Below are positions 41,617 through 53,354 of a stretch of 64,000 bases of DNA, piece after piece. The stretch is taken from assembly GCA_002794735.1 (NCBI GenBank), contig NBAZ01000003.1, forward strand, positions 1,550,001 through 1,614,000, in the 5' to 3' direction. The stretch is from Pyrrhoderma lamaoense (lineage: Eukaryota; Basidiomycota; Agaricomycetes; Hymenochaetales; Hymenochaetaceae). A program made the translations under genes and the position numbers. Every line of letters starts with the position of its first letter. Position 1 is the stretch's first letter. The notes under the pieces were generated by a model. The model was not told where the DNA came from. It made no database searches and worked only from the letters and a program-made list of their open reading frames with translations.

Positions 41617-42846
41617 ATGGCTTTCAAATACCAACATGTCGTCCCTCGAGCTTCCTCCTCTCAAATATTGACATCTTCCGATGGATGCGATATTTACTCT
41701 GATGCTGTTGGAAATAACAGAAAACCGAGTATAGTTTTCGTTCATGGTTTCACTTTGTGCGCAGACGTATGGGATAATATATTCCTTGACCCTCGTTACT
41801 ACACTGAGTTTCACTTAGTAAGTGGTTTTCACTGTTTTTTCATCTTTCAGATCAAGTCTAAGGTATACATAACAGGTGAGATATGATATGAGAGGGCACG
41901 GAAGGAGCGGCAAACCAGACACAATAGAAGGGTACTCGTCAAAACTTTATGCAGATGATTTCGCTGCCGTTGTCGAAGCACATGGCCTTTCTAGACCTTT
42001 TGTAGTAGGATGGTGAGTTTTTTGACAGCCAATTCCTGCAGTGCCTGATAACCACTTTCTAATCTATCTTCAAATAGGAGCCTTGGAGGTATCTACTTGA
42101 TGAACTTTGTACTACTAAATCCTAACTTATCAATCACATATTAAAGCAACTGTCATCGCAGACATAGCTGCTAATTTACCCAAAGATACTTTGTCTGGTG
42201 TGATCTACATTGCTCCATGCCCGTACATTGGCCCGATCATGCAAACAATTGGCTCAAAGTTCATTCTCGACCTACTTGTCACATTGACCACCTCACCGGA
42301 TACCAGTATTGTGAATAACGAACTCGGAACATTCGCTGATTCATGTTTTACTGATATCAATAAAATTCCTTGGTCGGTACGAGCTTTTTGGAGAGGGATG
42401 GCCTCGTTCCAGAAACAGCACCACATGCTATTTTCCGTCTCCCGACCCCAAGACCCCGCCAAACTCTTTGAGCTTGGAGCAGATGGTATCCTGTTCTTCT
42501 CCTTAACGGAACTGCAGATCCTCAGGTCATGGCCCAGTCTATCAAATCAGAAATCCAACGACTTTTCAAGAATTCTGAGATTCATTTAATTCCAGGAGCG
42601 GGGCATACCCCTCATTACGAAAACAAAGAACTAGTTATGGAGTATATATCTTCCTTCGTGCGGCGGTACACTGATAAAGTACGTCACATTAGATTAATTT
42701 GTTTCTTACGATATATGAAGTTGTCTTTTTTGAAGGAATCGGTGCCTTCGGAAGCTTCGCTTGTATCTACGGATAGGAAGCAAAGGAAGTCATCTGGCTT
42801 ACGACTTGGATTTCTCCGTTCAATCTTCAAATTTATCTGGATCTGA
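41617..42846 (+). CDS. alpha/beta-hydrolase fold protein
   Basis: Five exons (41617-41817, 41876-42012, 42078-42088, 42147-42678, 42736-42846) encode about 330 residues after one added base, and exon lengths then sum to 993 nt. The fold is shown by the oxyanion motif IVFVHGFTLCADVWDN, then YDMRGHGRSGKPD, the nucleophile elbow VVGWSLG (GxSxG), the acid-strand region LNGTADPQV, and the catalytic His in IPGAGHTPHYENKE. It therefore has Ser, Asp and His candidates for a complete triad. The family includes esterases, epoxide hydrolases and haloperoxidases, and the substrate is unknown. The Ser codon lies on an 11-nt microexon. The C-terminal 35 residues are basic and end hydrophobic (FLRSIFKFIWI). 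The frame break is at CC 42490-42491. The start is the first ATG of the frame, and no signal peptide is evident. Confidence 0.8.
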
Positions 42847-44794
42847 ATGCTTGAGATCTTAATTTAGTTCCGATCTCCACAATTCTATCATTTCATTATT
42901 TTGTAATATAATGTATAGTTATCTATTTCGACAGCTTCTTCATTTTATTATATGTTATTATCTTGACGAAGAAAGAGAAACCTGATTTTTCAATTCTAAT
43001 TCTTGCTATCTTCGTGTAGTCGTATGTCACATTGTCTTATGTTAGGGATTATTTTGTTGTAATGGAATGTATCGTCACAGTCACAAGAGATATTACTACT
43101 ATCTAAGATTAAGGTGTGTCACAACGTAACTGATTTCTTTTGACACGATCAACGAGTAATACGTTGGTAAGTAAATCCAGTATTACATAGATTATGATCA
43201 TTATCATTATGACTTATCTCGAGTGTCGCATTACGGGAATACAACTATTGGTAGAATGTTATGACCTCTTATTGCGTTAGATAAGGCCTAGTCCCGACTT
43301 CTTACCTTTTGACATGCCTTCTATATTCAGAATTAAAAAGGTAAATCATTGATGCCTAGATGTACTTTTGATTTGTGTATCTGGACGTATTGCACGTATC
43401 AGTACCATTCAGAATATACTATTTCTGATACACACAAGGGTTAGAAATGTAAAGTTACGGCTTATTTGTATATCATCTATGCTGAGAAGGCATCACAATC
43501 TAGTATGCATCGAATTTGTTAGTAGCGGAGAGAATTAGACAAGAATGAGCCAGTTATAATAAGCTTGACTTATGGTTTGGTACAACATTGGACGCAGATA
43601 GCAGACATCTTTGAGAAATTCGGGATTACGCCGAAATTACTTGATCGTAAAGGATGCTTCCACGAACTTTATTCTAGTTCTACCGTTCTACCCTTAAATT
43701 CGTACTCCGATAGGACTAGATCAAGTCTGTCATTATCAGCCCACGGAAAGATGCCAAATAATCCACAGGAACTTTACGTATGTCCTACTCCTCATCTTAT
43801 TTATTAGTAACTCGTTTTAGCTTGTCCCAGCCCTCAAATATGGATAATTAGAAACTTTTATGGATAAACTAAACCTAACTGCTGGCCACTATTTGTAGTG
43901 ATCTTCTCACATCAACGTTCATACAAGCTAATTACACTTGCGAGATACGCACATATGCATAAAGAATGATGGCAGTGGCCCTGTGTTTATATTTTTATTG
44001 ATTAGGATTAGTGTCATTTTTTCCTTGTAGGAGTCTCATGTGCATCCTTCAAAGTACGTAGAGTCGCCATAGGATTTGAACTCGTACGTCCTTCGACCTC
44101 AAAACTATGCAGATCTTGAGTAAGAAAGCTCTATTATGTGCATTTCTTACATGCTCAAATACGGAAGGAGTTCGGATGATTATGTTACTGAAAGTGTGGC
44201 GCCTGGCTATCAGATGAGCCATCAAACAGCTTGTGGCCCTGTTAGGTAGGTTCAAGCCATCCAATTCCTTCTCTTCGCATATATATGATAGCACTTTAGA
44301 GATGCTTATCGTATCAATTTTCGACTCCTTCATCCTAGCTATTGACATCGAACTACGAAGCATAAGGTTCCGCTTCTGTTTACTTCTCAGATGCTCATTA
44401 GGGAAGTAGTTACCAAGGTTTAGAAGCGGAAGGTAGATTCCCTATGCTTTTGGGCTTGTAAAGTAGTCGACACAGCTACTGCCCTTCCTCATCTCCCCTC
44501 ATTTGGATGGCCTGCCTCCCCCGGCTAGAAAATGGAACCCGGTAAAAACCCTCGGTGAACGAGGACCGCTGATCAATATCAACGGAACGTTATATTCGAA
44601 TACGGCATAACATAGATATTAGGAACCGGTGTAGGTGTTTCGTCTGTATACTATTCTTAGAAGTTACGCTATACGTATATGAGTGCTAAAGCTGAAGAAT
44701 TTACATATAATCATATCAGTTTCGTCTAAATCTATTGGATAGTAATATGCGAGTTGTTGCAAAAAAAAAAAAAAGCGAAACGGCCTCATGTCCA
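42847..44794. other. intergenic region between the hydrolase and GGPP synthase
   Basis: About 1.9 kb with no supported gene. Plus-strand frame 43565-43807 and minus-strand frame 44049-44363 are protein-like in part but have no motif. A run of A bases at about 44760-44774 lies just beyond the GGPP synthase stop codon. Confidence 0.4.
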
Positions 44795-46294
44795 CTATTG
44801 ATGATGAATAACACCTGAGGATGTCTTATCAAGCTTTAGTTCATTTGTGCTAAGAGCATCAATTATTTTTTCCAGTCCGGGGTTACCTCCAAGCCTATGA
44901 ACCTCAGCCTTTATTTGTTCCTCCAGGACCTCCAGAACTTGTACTGTATATTCGAACGATTTTGTATGATCCCTAAGATAGTTTATCGTAAAGTGTTTCA
45001 GTGTTGGAGTCGTTGGCCTTTTCTGTAGTACATCTACAGGGTTTCGGAGTAGAGTACTCAGATTAGGGATTCATTTGAAGTAATAATCAATAGAATGCCT
45101 ACTTAGAACTTGTCTATTTGAAGTATCCGCACGTATGCCATGGACTACTGGAAAAGAGAACTTTCCTTCTGTCAAATCCTCCGCAAAGCCTTTATTCGAT
45201 TCATACTGTGCAAGCACACCCCACATAGGTGGCGTTACAAACTTTCTCTTTCGAATATGACATGGTTATGACACAAACCTCTCTACTCTGCAGGTTCAGG
45301 TAATCGTCCCGAATCTGGAAGAACACGCCTATTAGATTTACAAGCGGTACAAAGTCACTGCAAACAAATACTCGTCCCGTAAGTAAAGCATGATTAAAGC
45401 AGATATATAGGGCGACCTACATATCTTGATTTTCTGTGGAGCAAGACATCATCAACTTGACGGCTATACGGAAAAGACCACCAGTTTCTGATTACAGTTA
45501 TTGGATCAGTGTTGACAATGAGGATTACATGGAGGTAATATATAACTCAACTATTATTGACCATGCTGATGTACTCCTCTTCCGTTGGACATTGTAATGA
45601 GTCTCTCCATAGCAAGTCCAGACCCTGCCCACGGTGCAAGTTTAAGAGCTCCTCTGAAGTACTAGTTAACATTGAGATACTCAAGAGAAATTATGACTCA
45701 CCAGTCACCATCTCATCTACATCTGGAGTATATGATCCCCGAAGCTGAAGTAGCTCCTTATAAGCCTGAAAGAAAACATAGTTCGCACAGTTTATAGTCT
45801 GTGGGACACCGTAAATCTTATGTGCAACTAGGTTTCGTCTATAAATTTCAAATCCCATGTGGCTAATAAGATCAACGATGTTTACCAGGTACGCCCCTCC
45901 TTAACTGTGAGTCGTCCTCAATGTCATCGATGCTGGTCTCCATATCAGATAGGTTAGTGATATCTTGCCGCCATTAATCAGTGCATACAACTCACAGTAA
46001 ACTCGCGCTATGTAGCATACTCACAACCCTGCTGATAATTTGCACTTTCTCCTGCGGTACCTTCAGCCAGGAGTTGAATGCTTCAATCATGCGACCACGT
46101 ATCTCCTTCCCTGGATTTGAGGTTATATAGGAGTATGGTTCTGTGAGTGCCTACAGATGAGCTTGAGATTCAAATCATGGAGAAAGAGGGTTAGTACGAA
46201 CTTGCTCATTTTGTTGAGTCCATTGAGATGTATTGGAGAGTCTTAAAAGCATTCCCGAGTACTTTCTAACATGTTCTATGTTGATACTTGACAT
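44795..46294 (-). CDS. geranylgeranyl diphosphate synthase
   Basis: Nine exons read leftward (46294-46202, 46150-45996, 45932-45886, 45827-45702, 45653-45552, 45487-45421, 45357-45279, 45205-45103, 45033-44795) total 1011 nt, encoding 336 residues with no frame break. The first Asp-rich motif is [31 protein letters not shown] follows, then the second Asp-rich region [12 protein letters not shown]. The fungal GGPPS signatures [30 protein letters not shown] and [20 protein letters not shown] are also clear. Length matches fungal GGPP synthases (about 300-400). Reaction: IPP addition to an allylic diphosphate to make C20 GGPP, for protein prenylation and diterpenoids. No terpene cyclase or P450 is visible nearby, so a housekeeping role is the simpler reading. 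Because every exon is small, the gene is easily missed by ORF length. Confidence 0.9.
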
Positions 46295-47224
46295 GATTAG
46301 TAGATTGCAGTGTTCCGTGTACAGATGTGTATAGCAGTCTAAGCAGAATCCAAATTACTTAGTTGTATGACCACCTTACTAATGCATTACGTAACAATAC
46401 ATAAGTCAATCAATCTCTACTTATTATCATTATGTGACATATTTATGATACCAGTCCACAGGGGATGAGAATAAGACTAACGCTCACGATATGATCTATA
46501 ATAGTAATAGTACTACAAGACGAAAGTGCTTTTCGTGTATATATATACAATCAATCACCAACTTCATTCTATATGGCTGGTTAAATCTTATTTTTGCACA
46601 ACAGAGAAAATTACGGAAACTGCAGAACCAAGCGTGCTGGAAATGGCTCCGTAAAATCTATGCACAACATAATTTGTCTAGAAAACTTAAGTAATAGTTT
46701 AAATCAGATTTTGCGTAACAACATACTATACGCACCCTCTCCCAATTATGTAAATAGGAACCCTCTCTCCAATTTTTATTTTCGTCATTTTCTCAGTATG
46801 TACAATACAAAGCATTATTTTAAAAATCAAAATAAATAGATTTCTATATCACAAATAGACTCTTATAAGATTATACTAAAAAATGAAAATTTAAATTTAA
46901 AACTAGCATATATCGCGTTTTTATACATAATAAACAATAAAAACCCACCATACCACATTAACAAGTAAAACAAACTACGAAAAAATTATATAAAATAAAA
47001 CAAACATTATAAAAGAAGATACTTTGCTATTTTCTTTTACATATAAATGAATTATTTAATAAGAACTAAAATTAAATGACTGTTTTCGAGTGACAAGAGT
47101 GACATTTTGTGATTTTCTTTCCTTTTGTGTTAATGCTTTGTGTTAATTGTAATAAAACATTTCAACGCGCTAGATTACAATTAATTGTACCAGCAATAAT
47201 CAGGCCATGTGACACTTTGTGACC

Positions 47225-47245
47225 AAAATTTGAGAGAGGGGTGCC
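47225..47245. repeat. direct repeat copy 1 (aaaatttgagagaggggtgcc)
   Basis: A 21-base sequence recurs at 47395-47415 with one mismatch, 170 bases away, same orientation, inside the AT-rich island. Confidence 0.6.
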
Positions 47246-47394
47246 AAGCATAAATTCGAAGTTTATTTATTTATTTTTATAAAAAAAGTAGCCAATTTTT
47301 CTACATAGATCTATTCCAGTACTAAGTATCTACTTAAAATAATTTTTTTGAGTGGATTGAATTAAAATGTGATGAGTAAACGGTAAATAAAGGA

Positions 47395-47415
47395 AAAATT
47401 TGAGAGAGGGGTACC
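47395..47415. repeat. direct repeat copy 2
   Basis: Second copy of the repeat at 47225-47245, differing by one base (gtacc instead of gtgcc). Confidence 0.6.
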
Positions 47416-47572
47416 GGTATATGTAGTATCCTAATACAAATATACGTTACTTGCGCGTTGTGTAACGTGAAAAACGTCACGCTCTCATCACGTACTTACC
47501 ATATTTGTCACAGAGTGGTCATGCAATCAACTGACTTTACCCTAGTCAAAGTCTCTACATTCGGATTTCTAG

Positions 47573-49310
47573 ATGCTTCAGAAATCTCAATCTATCCCTT
47601 CTCTCAAAATCACACAACCGACACCCATCAAGGGCCATTGTAATGCTTCAACGACAACGTCTGTGCCTAATGAAAATTCAACATCTGGTTCATCTCGATC
47701 GTCGAACGCTCGGTTGCTGTACCGAGGGGCACTATCCCTTCCAGATTCGCATTTGCTTCTAGATGGGCTGACTTTTACAATCGACCTCATCTCTGCTCTC
47801 ACTCCTCTGTCGATCATGTGTATACTAGTCATGACGCACTGTTTGAGACCCCACTTCCTCTGGCTCTAGAGAGTATGCGAGGACGTCCAGTCTTCTTTTT
47901 CTAGGAAGGGTGAATATGGATGACATCCACTGTGATTTTAGTGAACGAGTAAATTTGTTCGTGCTATTCTCCTTTCCTTTTCTCTTATTACTACATGTCA
48001 TAACCCGACTTGATGTTTCTTCTTTCCTGAAACAGGCATGTTCATCCACGATGTACACTCACAAGGCAGCTATTTCTGAACAACCTCTGCGAATCACCAG
48101 TTACAGCCTCAAAGGGGTATACTGACTACGGAATACGAATTCGCTTAGGGGACGCGACCACGAGTACCAACTCGTTTCAAATATCTAAAGATACGAGTTC
48201 GACTACGAATAACTCAGTCACAAATAACAATGGAGGTGCTAATAGCTCAGACGGAAGTACTGATATTGTTGTCTTCGGTCGACCGCATCCCTCATCGTCT
48301 GTCATGCAACTTTGCGTTGCTCGGATTCTTCCTTCTCCTTCCTCTGAACCACCCGCGTCTCATTGTTGCAAGACGTAAGCAGTGACCACAAGTCCTGCGC
48401 TATGACAAGAGAGAACTCAAAACAACAACTGAAGGACAAGGTAATACGTCCTCCACGCCCTGACGATCCCACCCCTCGGAAACCTCCCCCTGGAGGCTTT
48501 GGTGGTATGGCTCGCATAGGGTTGGGAATGAAGCGTGCGCGAAGTAGTAATACCTTGAACAAGGATAAAGAGAAAGAAAGGAGTACAACATCAACAGCTG
48601 TTGATATGAGGAAACGACCGCGAAAATGGGATAGTAACAATGGCCCATGTGCATCTACGACTGAGATAGTTGGACATGACACTAGCCATGGATCTGGAAT
48701 GTTCAAAGGATCTCCACTTCCGACCCATAAAGCATCCTCTTCGACGTCTTCTCTTAATGACGATGTATTTGGTAGTGGGGATCACTTAGCCCCTGTACCT
48801 TCTTTATTTAAGTCTAGATCTGATCAGTATCCATTACTGGAAACGAACACAGTGTTAGACATGAACGAAGCGAGTTCTTCTGATACTGAAGCGTATAACA
48901 AGTTGGTTCGTCTATCCTTCTTTATTCATCCCGAAGCCTCCAACAATGATATATATATATAATAATTTCATAGATTATCAAGAAAGCTGCTCAAAAGCTC
49001 ATGGTGGCCGCAGGTATTGGCAAGAATCATGCCTCCTTCAAAGAGTTCTTTAGTTTTGTGTATCGTGGAACTGCGTTTGCATTAGTAAGTAGGACACTCG
49101 TCTTTGGTTTTTCATTTAACGGGGGCTGCATCTAACTTATGATCATCAATATTCTACTTTGGTATGGTATAACAGAGGACACGAATGAACTCGACTAACT
49201 TGGGGCTAGAAGAGCCAGAAAGTAGCGAACTTGTCGATAGGATCGTCCAGATGCATGTGACATTATATCTCGGCGGAAAGGGTGTTGGGGTTTATCTTCT
49301 TCAGCAATAA
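47573..49310 (+). CDS. Sld7-like DNA replication protein (tentative)
   Basis: The frame opens MLQKSQSIPSLKITQP, then ARLLYRGALSLPDSHLLLDG, and after corrections LALESMRGRP and FLGRVNMDDIHCDFSER. A Pro/Ser-rich middle follows (RPPRPDDPTPRKPPPGG, a basic MRKRPRKW). The C-terminus, on exons after introns near 48900-48974 and 49084-49175, reads IIKKAAQKLMVAAGIGKNH, FKEFFSFVYRGTAFAL, and RIVQMHVTLYLG to a stop at 49310. The C-terminal helical pattern resembles the Sld7 C-terminal domain, which binds Sld3 at origins in yeast. I assign it from memory of the pattern and am only moderately sure. Two frame breaks (AA 47779-47780 and CC 47887-47888) are each cured by one base. If not Sld7, it is a conserved fungal protein of unknown function. 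Confidence 0.5.
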
Positions 49311-49775
49311 AACACCATATTCGGCCGTGTACATAGGAGGTAAAATATTGATAATGATGGTTTTGAGTATAATATAAAGTGTTCCTAATTTATGGATATA
49401 TTTTCATAAATAGCATCGTTGACGATGATGATACAACGAATACAATTATAAATATGCATTTACAACATGTATTCACACGAAAGATTTTTCGTTTTGTTTT
49501 ACTACATCATCTTCACTATTTTCCATAAATAATCGTGCTAAGATGTAGTTTCGATCTTCAAGACAATGTGCGTATTAAGCCGATAGGTTGGTCGATTCGA
49601 GCGCCAGTAAAGTAACAAACTTAAAATACAGACTGCGGTGTTTGTATTCGTTAACTCATACAGATAAGGTAAAGGGATAAGGATTATATTTATGTTTGAC
49701 ATTATTAGCGAGTAAAATTTAGTATCTACAAAAAATAACCATGTTAAAAGTTTGGTCATTAGATAGCTTCTATTT
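49311..49775. other. convergent intergenic region
   Basis: An AT-rich stretch between the 3' ends of the Sld7-like gene (+) and the next minus-strand gene. No feature was recognised. Confidence 0.45.
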
Positions 49776-50777
49776 TTAAGTTCCAAATTCTTCAAGACTA
49801 CATGCGCAAGTACTTGTTTCTATAGTCGGGTTGAGTTCTTTATCGGATTCATACCCATCTTTTTCCTCATCATGTTCAACCTCTCCGTTCACGGCCTCTG
49901 TTCCATTCAGATAAGTCTCATATATATTGTCATATGAGAATTCTGGCTGAAGGAAACTATCGGTTAAACGTAGACCCGACTGTAAGCTCCAACGAAGATC
50001 CGCTTGTGTGCTGATGTCTGACCAACGAGCAGAATCACGACATCTACTACCACTATAGCTAAGGCGGATGCTGGGGCTTGTACATCTTGACATTAAAGAG
50101 TTCTGATAGTCAGATAGTGGCGGGAGACAAAAGGTATGAAGGGATGGGATATCTTGAATTATATGAGAATTTCGTCTTCTGCTTATGTTGCGATCATCTT
50201 CACGATTTACAGAAGACACAGTCGATACCATAATAACAGAGTTGTTGAACTCAAGCGGATAGTTCGGGACAGTGTCATCCATATAATCCAACTCTATGGA
50301 AGCGTTCTCACTCTGATGAGAGTTAATGCTGACTGCCTTGGTACTCCTGTCATCATCTGTGGTTCTTCCAGTAGGTGAACAAAGAAAACTAAAGAGATTC
50401 AATATCGAATCAATGATATTTCTCCCGCTTGATATAAGCAAGCGTTGTGCAGTCTTCCACTTAAATCGAAGCAGATGGAAACGAGTCCTCGGTTCTACGA
50501 TAGTGCGGGTTACATAGAAAGTTGATTCCTCTCGCACCGTGTCATGCATTATACGAGGAGTCCAGAATAACGATGGAATTACTATGGGGTGTGCCTGGGA
50601 CTGATCATCCTTGGGATTTTCGGATATATGGGGCAGTTGTTCAGTGTGGCAACTAAGGATAGTCGATCTTCTACAAGGTGTGCACGTTGAAGAAGATAAG
50701 GAAGAGACGTCCGCTCTCATTGATTTGTCCCTGGGCCTCTTCTGGAATCCTTCTACTTTCTCCGCGTATGTATTCAT
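49776..50777 (-). CDS. hypothetical protein
   Basis: A single uninterrupted frame of 333 residues from ATG 50777 (MNTYAEKVEGFQKR). The frame stays open to a TTG at 50804, but ATG is preferred. No domain was recognised. It is rich in Ser, Asp and Arg, with a hydrophobic-leaning patch ISSGRNIIDSILNLFSFLC and an acidic end (GEVEHDEEKDGYESDKE). Its intact length without introns in an intron-rich region supports a real gene, but the sequence is low complexity and could be a lineage-specific protein. The only clue to function is likely disorder. Confidence 0.5.
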   Translation of the reverse strand: MNTYAEKVEGFQKRPRDKSMRADVSSLSSSTCTPCRRSTILSCHTEQLPHISENPKDDQSQAHPIVIPSLFWTPRIMHDTVREESTFYVTRTIVEPRTRFHLLRFKWKTAQRLLISSGRNIIDSILNLFSFLCSPTGRTTDDDRSTKAVSINSHQSENASIELDYMDDTVPNYPLEFNNSVIMVSTVSSVNREDDRNISRRRNSHIIQDIPSLHTFCLPPLSDYQNSLMSRCTSPSIRLSYSGSRCRDSARWSDISTQADLRWSLQSGLRLTDSFLQPEFSYDNIYETYLNGTEAVNGEVEHDEEKDGYESDKELNPTIETSTCACSLEEFGT

Positions 50778-51347
50778 AGTAATGGACCAGGGAGAGATAG
50801 ACAAATTTGACTTCTATGAAAGATGCAGACTTCGGAAATTGGAAGATGGATGAGGTTAAGGTTTGCGATTGTCCTCGTCTCCGCTCTGAAAAAGGACGAG
50901 GGTGGTTCATATTTATACTTACTAGAAGCATTAAATATTTGGCCATAGCGACAAGAATGTAACCCTGAGATCGGTGCATTAGCATTTTCTTGATTATTTA
51001 TGGAAAGTCCTCCTTATTTCTGGTGTATGTCTAGTTATGATCCTGTCTTAGATCGCTTAAAATAACCTCCTGTTTCCATACTACTGTTTTCGGAATTGGC
51101 CTATTAGTTTGGTAATCGGCTACTTGGTGAGTACGAATGTCTGTAGAATACCACAATGAGCGCATAATTGATAGGTTCAAGAGAAGACAAAGAACAAAGT
51201 AGACTTCGAAAGGTTCGCGTGGGAAAATTATATATCGTGACAGGAGTGTGACTGAAAAACACTAAATTTGGTATTCTGTGATGAAATGGCTCTGAAAAGC
51301 TAAGAGGCGTGAAAAAAGCCTTTTGCTACGTGCCATAAGAAAGTCTT
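50778..51347. other. divergent intergenic region
   Basis: 570 bp between the start of the minus-strand hypothetical gene and the LYR gene, which diverge, so both promoters should lie here. No named element was identified. Confidence 0.45.
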
Positions 51348-52047
51348 ATGGTCTTACCGCCTGAATTCACCTCGTTATACAGGGTATTCCTTCGTGCGAC
51401 GTCAACCTCTGTTTTGCATAATGGTCCTGCAACTAGGTCACTTAGACGCCTATACAGGCCGACATTCGAGGCGGCCGCCTGTGCGATACACAATCTTGAA
51501 TCCAGTCAAAACAATGGGAATATAACCGAACTACAAAGGACCAAACATTGGCTCGAGACATTTGATAAAAGGAGTGAGTAACTTGGTCACAATAAACAGT
51601 ACTTGTAAGACTTTTATTCTTAAATGCTAATTTACTTCTCTCTTGTCTGTTCCGAATTAAGTAAACAATACATTATCATTTCTTCTTACTTCATCTTTAT
51701 CGCGAGGTCTGACCCACCGTGTAACTTCACATATTTCTCTCCTGATGAGAAGTAATCATGCATGGAATATTGCCTCTCGAAACCAGAATCAGCAGCGCAT
51801 TTGGAACCCTCATCTTCCTCCTGATTCTCCAGAGTATTCGCTCCAGCCTCCTTCCAGTTTTTCACCGAACGTACTAAAGCGTGCCAAGAAACAAGAGAAA
51901 ATTATGGAGTTGGATAATAAAATATGGGGCGCTTTGGGTGAGGTGATAAATATGGCCGAAGGGAAAGATGAGTTAGTTATGGGTAAAGTCACTTTTAACA
52001 GTCAGTCGCGGAGCTTGAATAAAAAGAAAAAGGGATGGGATTATTGA
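51348..52047 (+). CDS. LYR-motif (Complex1_LYR-like) protein, probably mitochondrial
   Basis: Two exons (51348-51573, 51662-52047) join in frame to 203 residues with no frame break. The N-terminus reads MVLPPEFTSLYRVFLRATS, placing the L-Y-R tripeptide in the first helix as in LYR proteins. A second RRLYRPTFEAAA follows. Then comes a helical segment (LTHRVTSHISLLMRSNHAWN) and a basic C-terminus. LYR-family proteins are small mitochondrial matrix factors that bind acyl-carrier protein and help assemble respiratory complexes or Fe-S proteins. The specific client is not deducible. Length is at the upper end for the family. Assignment rests on the motif position. Confidence 0.6.
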
Positions 52048-52455
52048 TTGTATCAGAAATATTGGAATTAACGTGAGCTCAGTGTAATATTTTTTAAAAC
52101 TGTGCTGATCTTCTCAGGTCGACATAGCTTCGTTGTTCAACGTGAGACACTAAGACTCATTGTCTAGATGTATACAATTACCACACTAAGGTCATTGCGA
52201 AAGGACGGTGGCTCTGATCTATTGGGCGTGAGGCTGAATCAAATAAGCGATAATTAATTTCAAATAAAACACGATATATCAACATGTACCACCGGCTTGC
52301 TTCTACAACAACTACTTTTGCCCTCCTAGTGGCCTCGACACAGACTCCTGCTTGCTCAATAATTTATAAGAGCAACTTATAAAATTTGGCTGGCCATCAA
52401 ATATCTGTAGCAAGTGCTCAAATTAGCAGCTGTCCAGAATTCCAACCTTGATAAT
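52048..52455. other. intergenic region
   Basis: A short frame starting at 52284 (MYHRLASTTTTFALLVAST) has a signal-peptide-like start but stops after 32 codons and was not accepted as a gene. It may be spurious. Confidence 0.35.
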
Positions 52456-53354
52456 ATGGTATTCTCTTCACCACGCTCTCAAGTGGGTATACAGAGAGAA
52501 TCTAAACCTCTGCATTTGAGGCCTAGGAGCACCGCGAGAGTTGTACACTTCGTGCAGGGCGATGATTATTATATCCTAATTACTGTATGTGTCTGATTCT
52601 GGTTCTTACTATCTTTCAGTCAACCCATACTCATGTACTCCTTCAGGCAGAGTTTGCTAAAGATGCTACCAATCGAGACCAGGACGCAGAAGTCTTACAG
52701 AATATATTTAATTCAGAGTCTCCACCTGCAAAGCCGATTCGTGTTGAATATCTTTATGACGGATCTGCGAAATATATTCCAAAAGAAGGTGAAGAAGTTT
52801 TACTATCAGAAGATAGAAACTGTGAGGACTATCAACAATGGGAAAGTGAGACGCAGGTCAATCCCTCGAGAGAGTCCTTAGGATTGATATCTCTAATGTC
52901 GACTGAATCACCCGAGGAAACATACTCACCTAGAACGAAGGAGTGCCCACATCCAGAGCGGACTTCTACTGACTCCCTAGAAGGCGTGATCATAGGAGAA
53001 ATAGTTCCGACTCAGGGCAATCAACCAGAGATAATCTCATTAGACTGTACCACAAAGGGGAAGGAACTGGGGACCTGCGTCAATATGGATATGACTTTGG
53101 ATGGGAACGTTTTAGTGATGATTGTTATGCGAGTAAAGAAGTAGTGAGTTTACCTTTGGTTTTCTTCGTCTATGCCACTAATTAACCACCTTGTACATCA
53201 CGAATAGGCTCAGAAAACGTTGGGGGCTAGTATAGCTATGGCTACCCGAAATTCAGGAAAATATGTGGCCCAAAGGGTATCAAAAGCTATTCCCCGATTT
53301 TCTCTGGTCACATCTTATAGAAGTACGAATACCCAGCGCCGTTCTCGGAAGTAG
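52456..53354 (+). CDS. hypothetical protein
   Basis: ATG 52456 (MVFSSPRSQVGIQRES) opens an exon ending at a GTATGT donor at about 52584. The next exon is best read from 52647 (EFAKDATNRDQDAEVLQNIF) and runs acidic to about 53135. A last exon from about 53210 (KTLGASIAMATRNSGKYVAQ) ends with a basic tail at 53354. If the last intron is not used, the frame stops at 53144. No domain was recognised: the middle is Glu/Ser-rich (WESETQVNPSRESLG) and probably disordered. It lies on the same strand as the LYR gene, 400 bp downstream. Function unknown. Confidence 0.4.

Larger units (their letters stand above)
46295..47572. other. AT-rich intergenic island
   Basis: From about 46690 to 47400 the sequence is extremely AT-rich with runs of A and T and no supported gene. 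It includes a direct repeat (listed separately) and two copies of a GTGACAYTTTGTGA-like motif near 47100 and 47209. It may be the remains of a small non-coding element, but no terminal inverted repeats were found. Confidence 0.45.

Noticed and set aside
27105..46294. A terpenoid biosynthetic gene cluster
   Set aside because: GGPP synthase, regulators and oxidoreductase-like genes lie within 25 kb, but there is no terpene cyclase, P450, transporter or prenyltransferase, and housekeeping genes are interspersed.
52284..52382. Secreted 32-residue peptide
   Set aside because: The signal-peptide-like start is followed at once by a stop. Frames this short are expected by chance.
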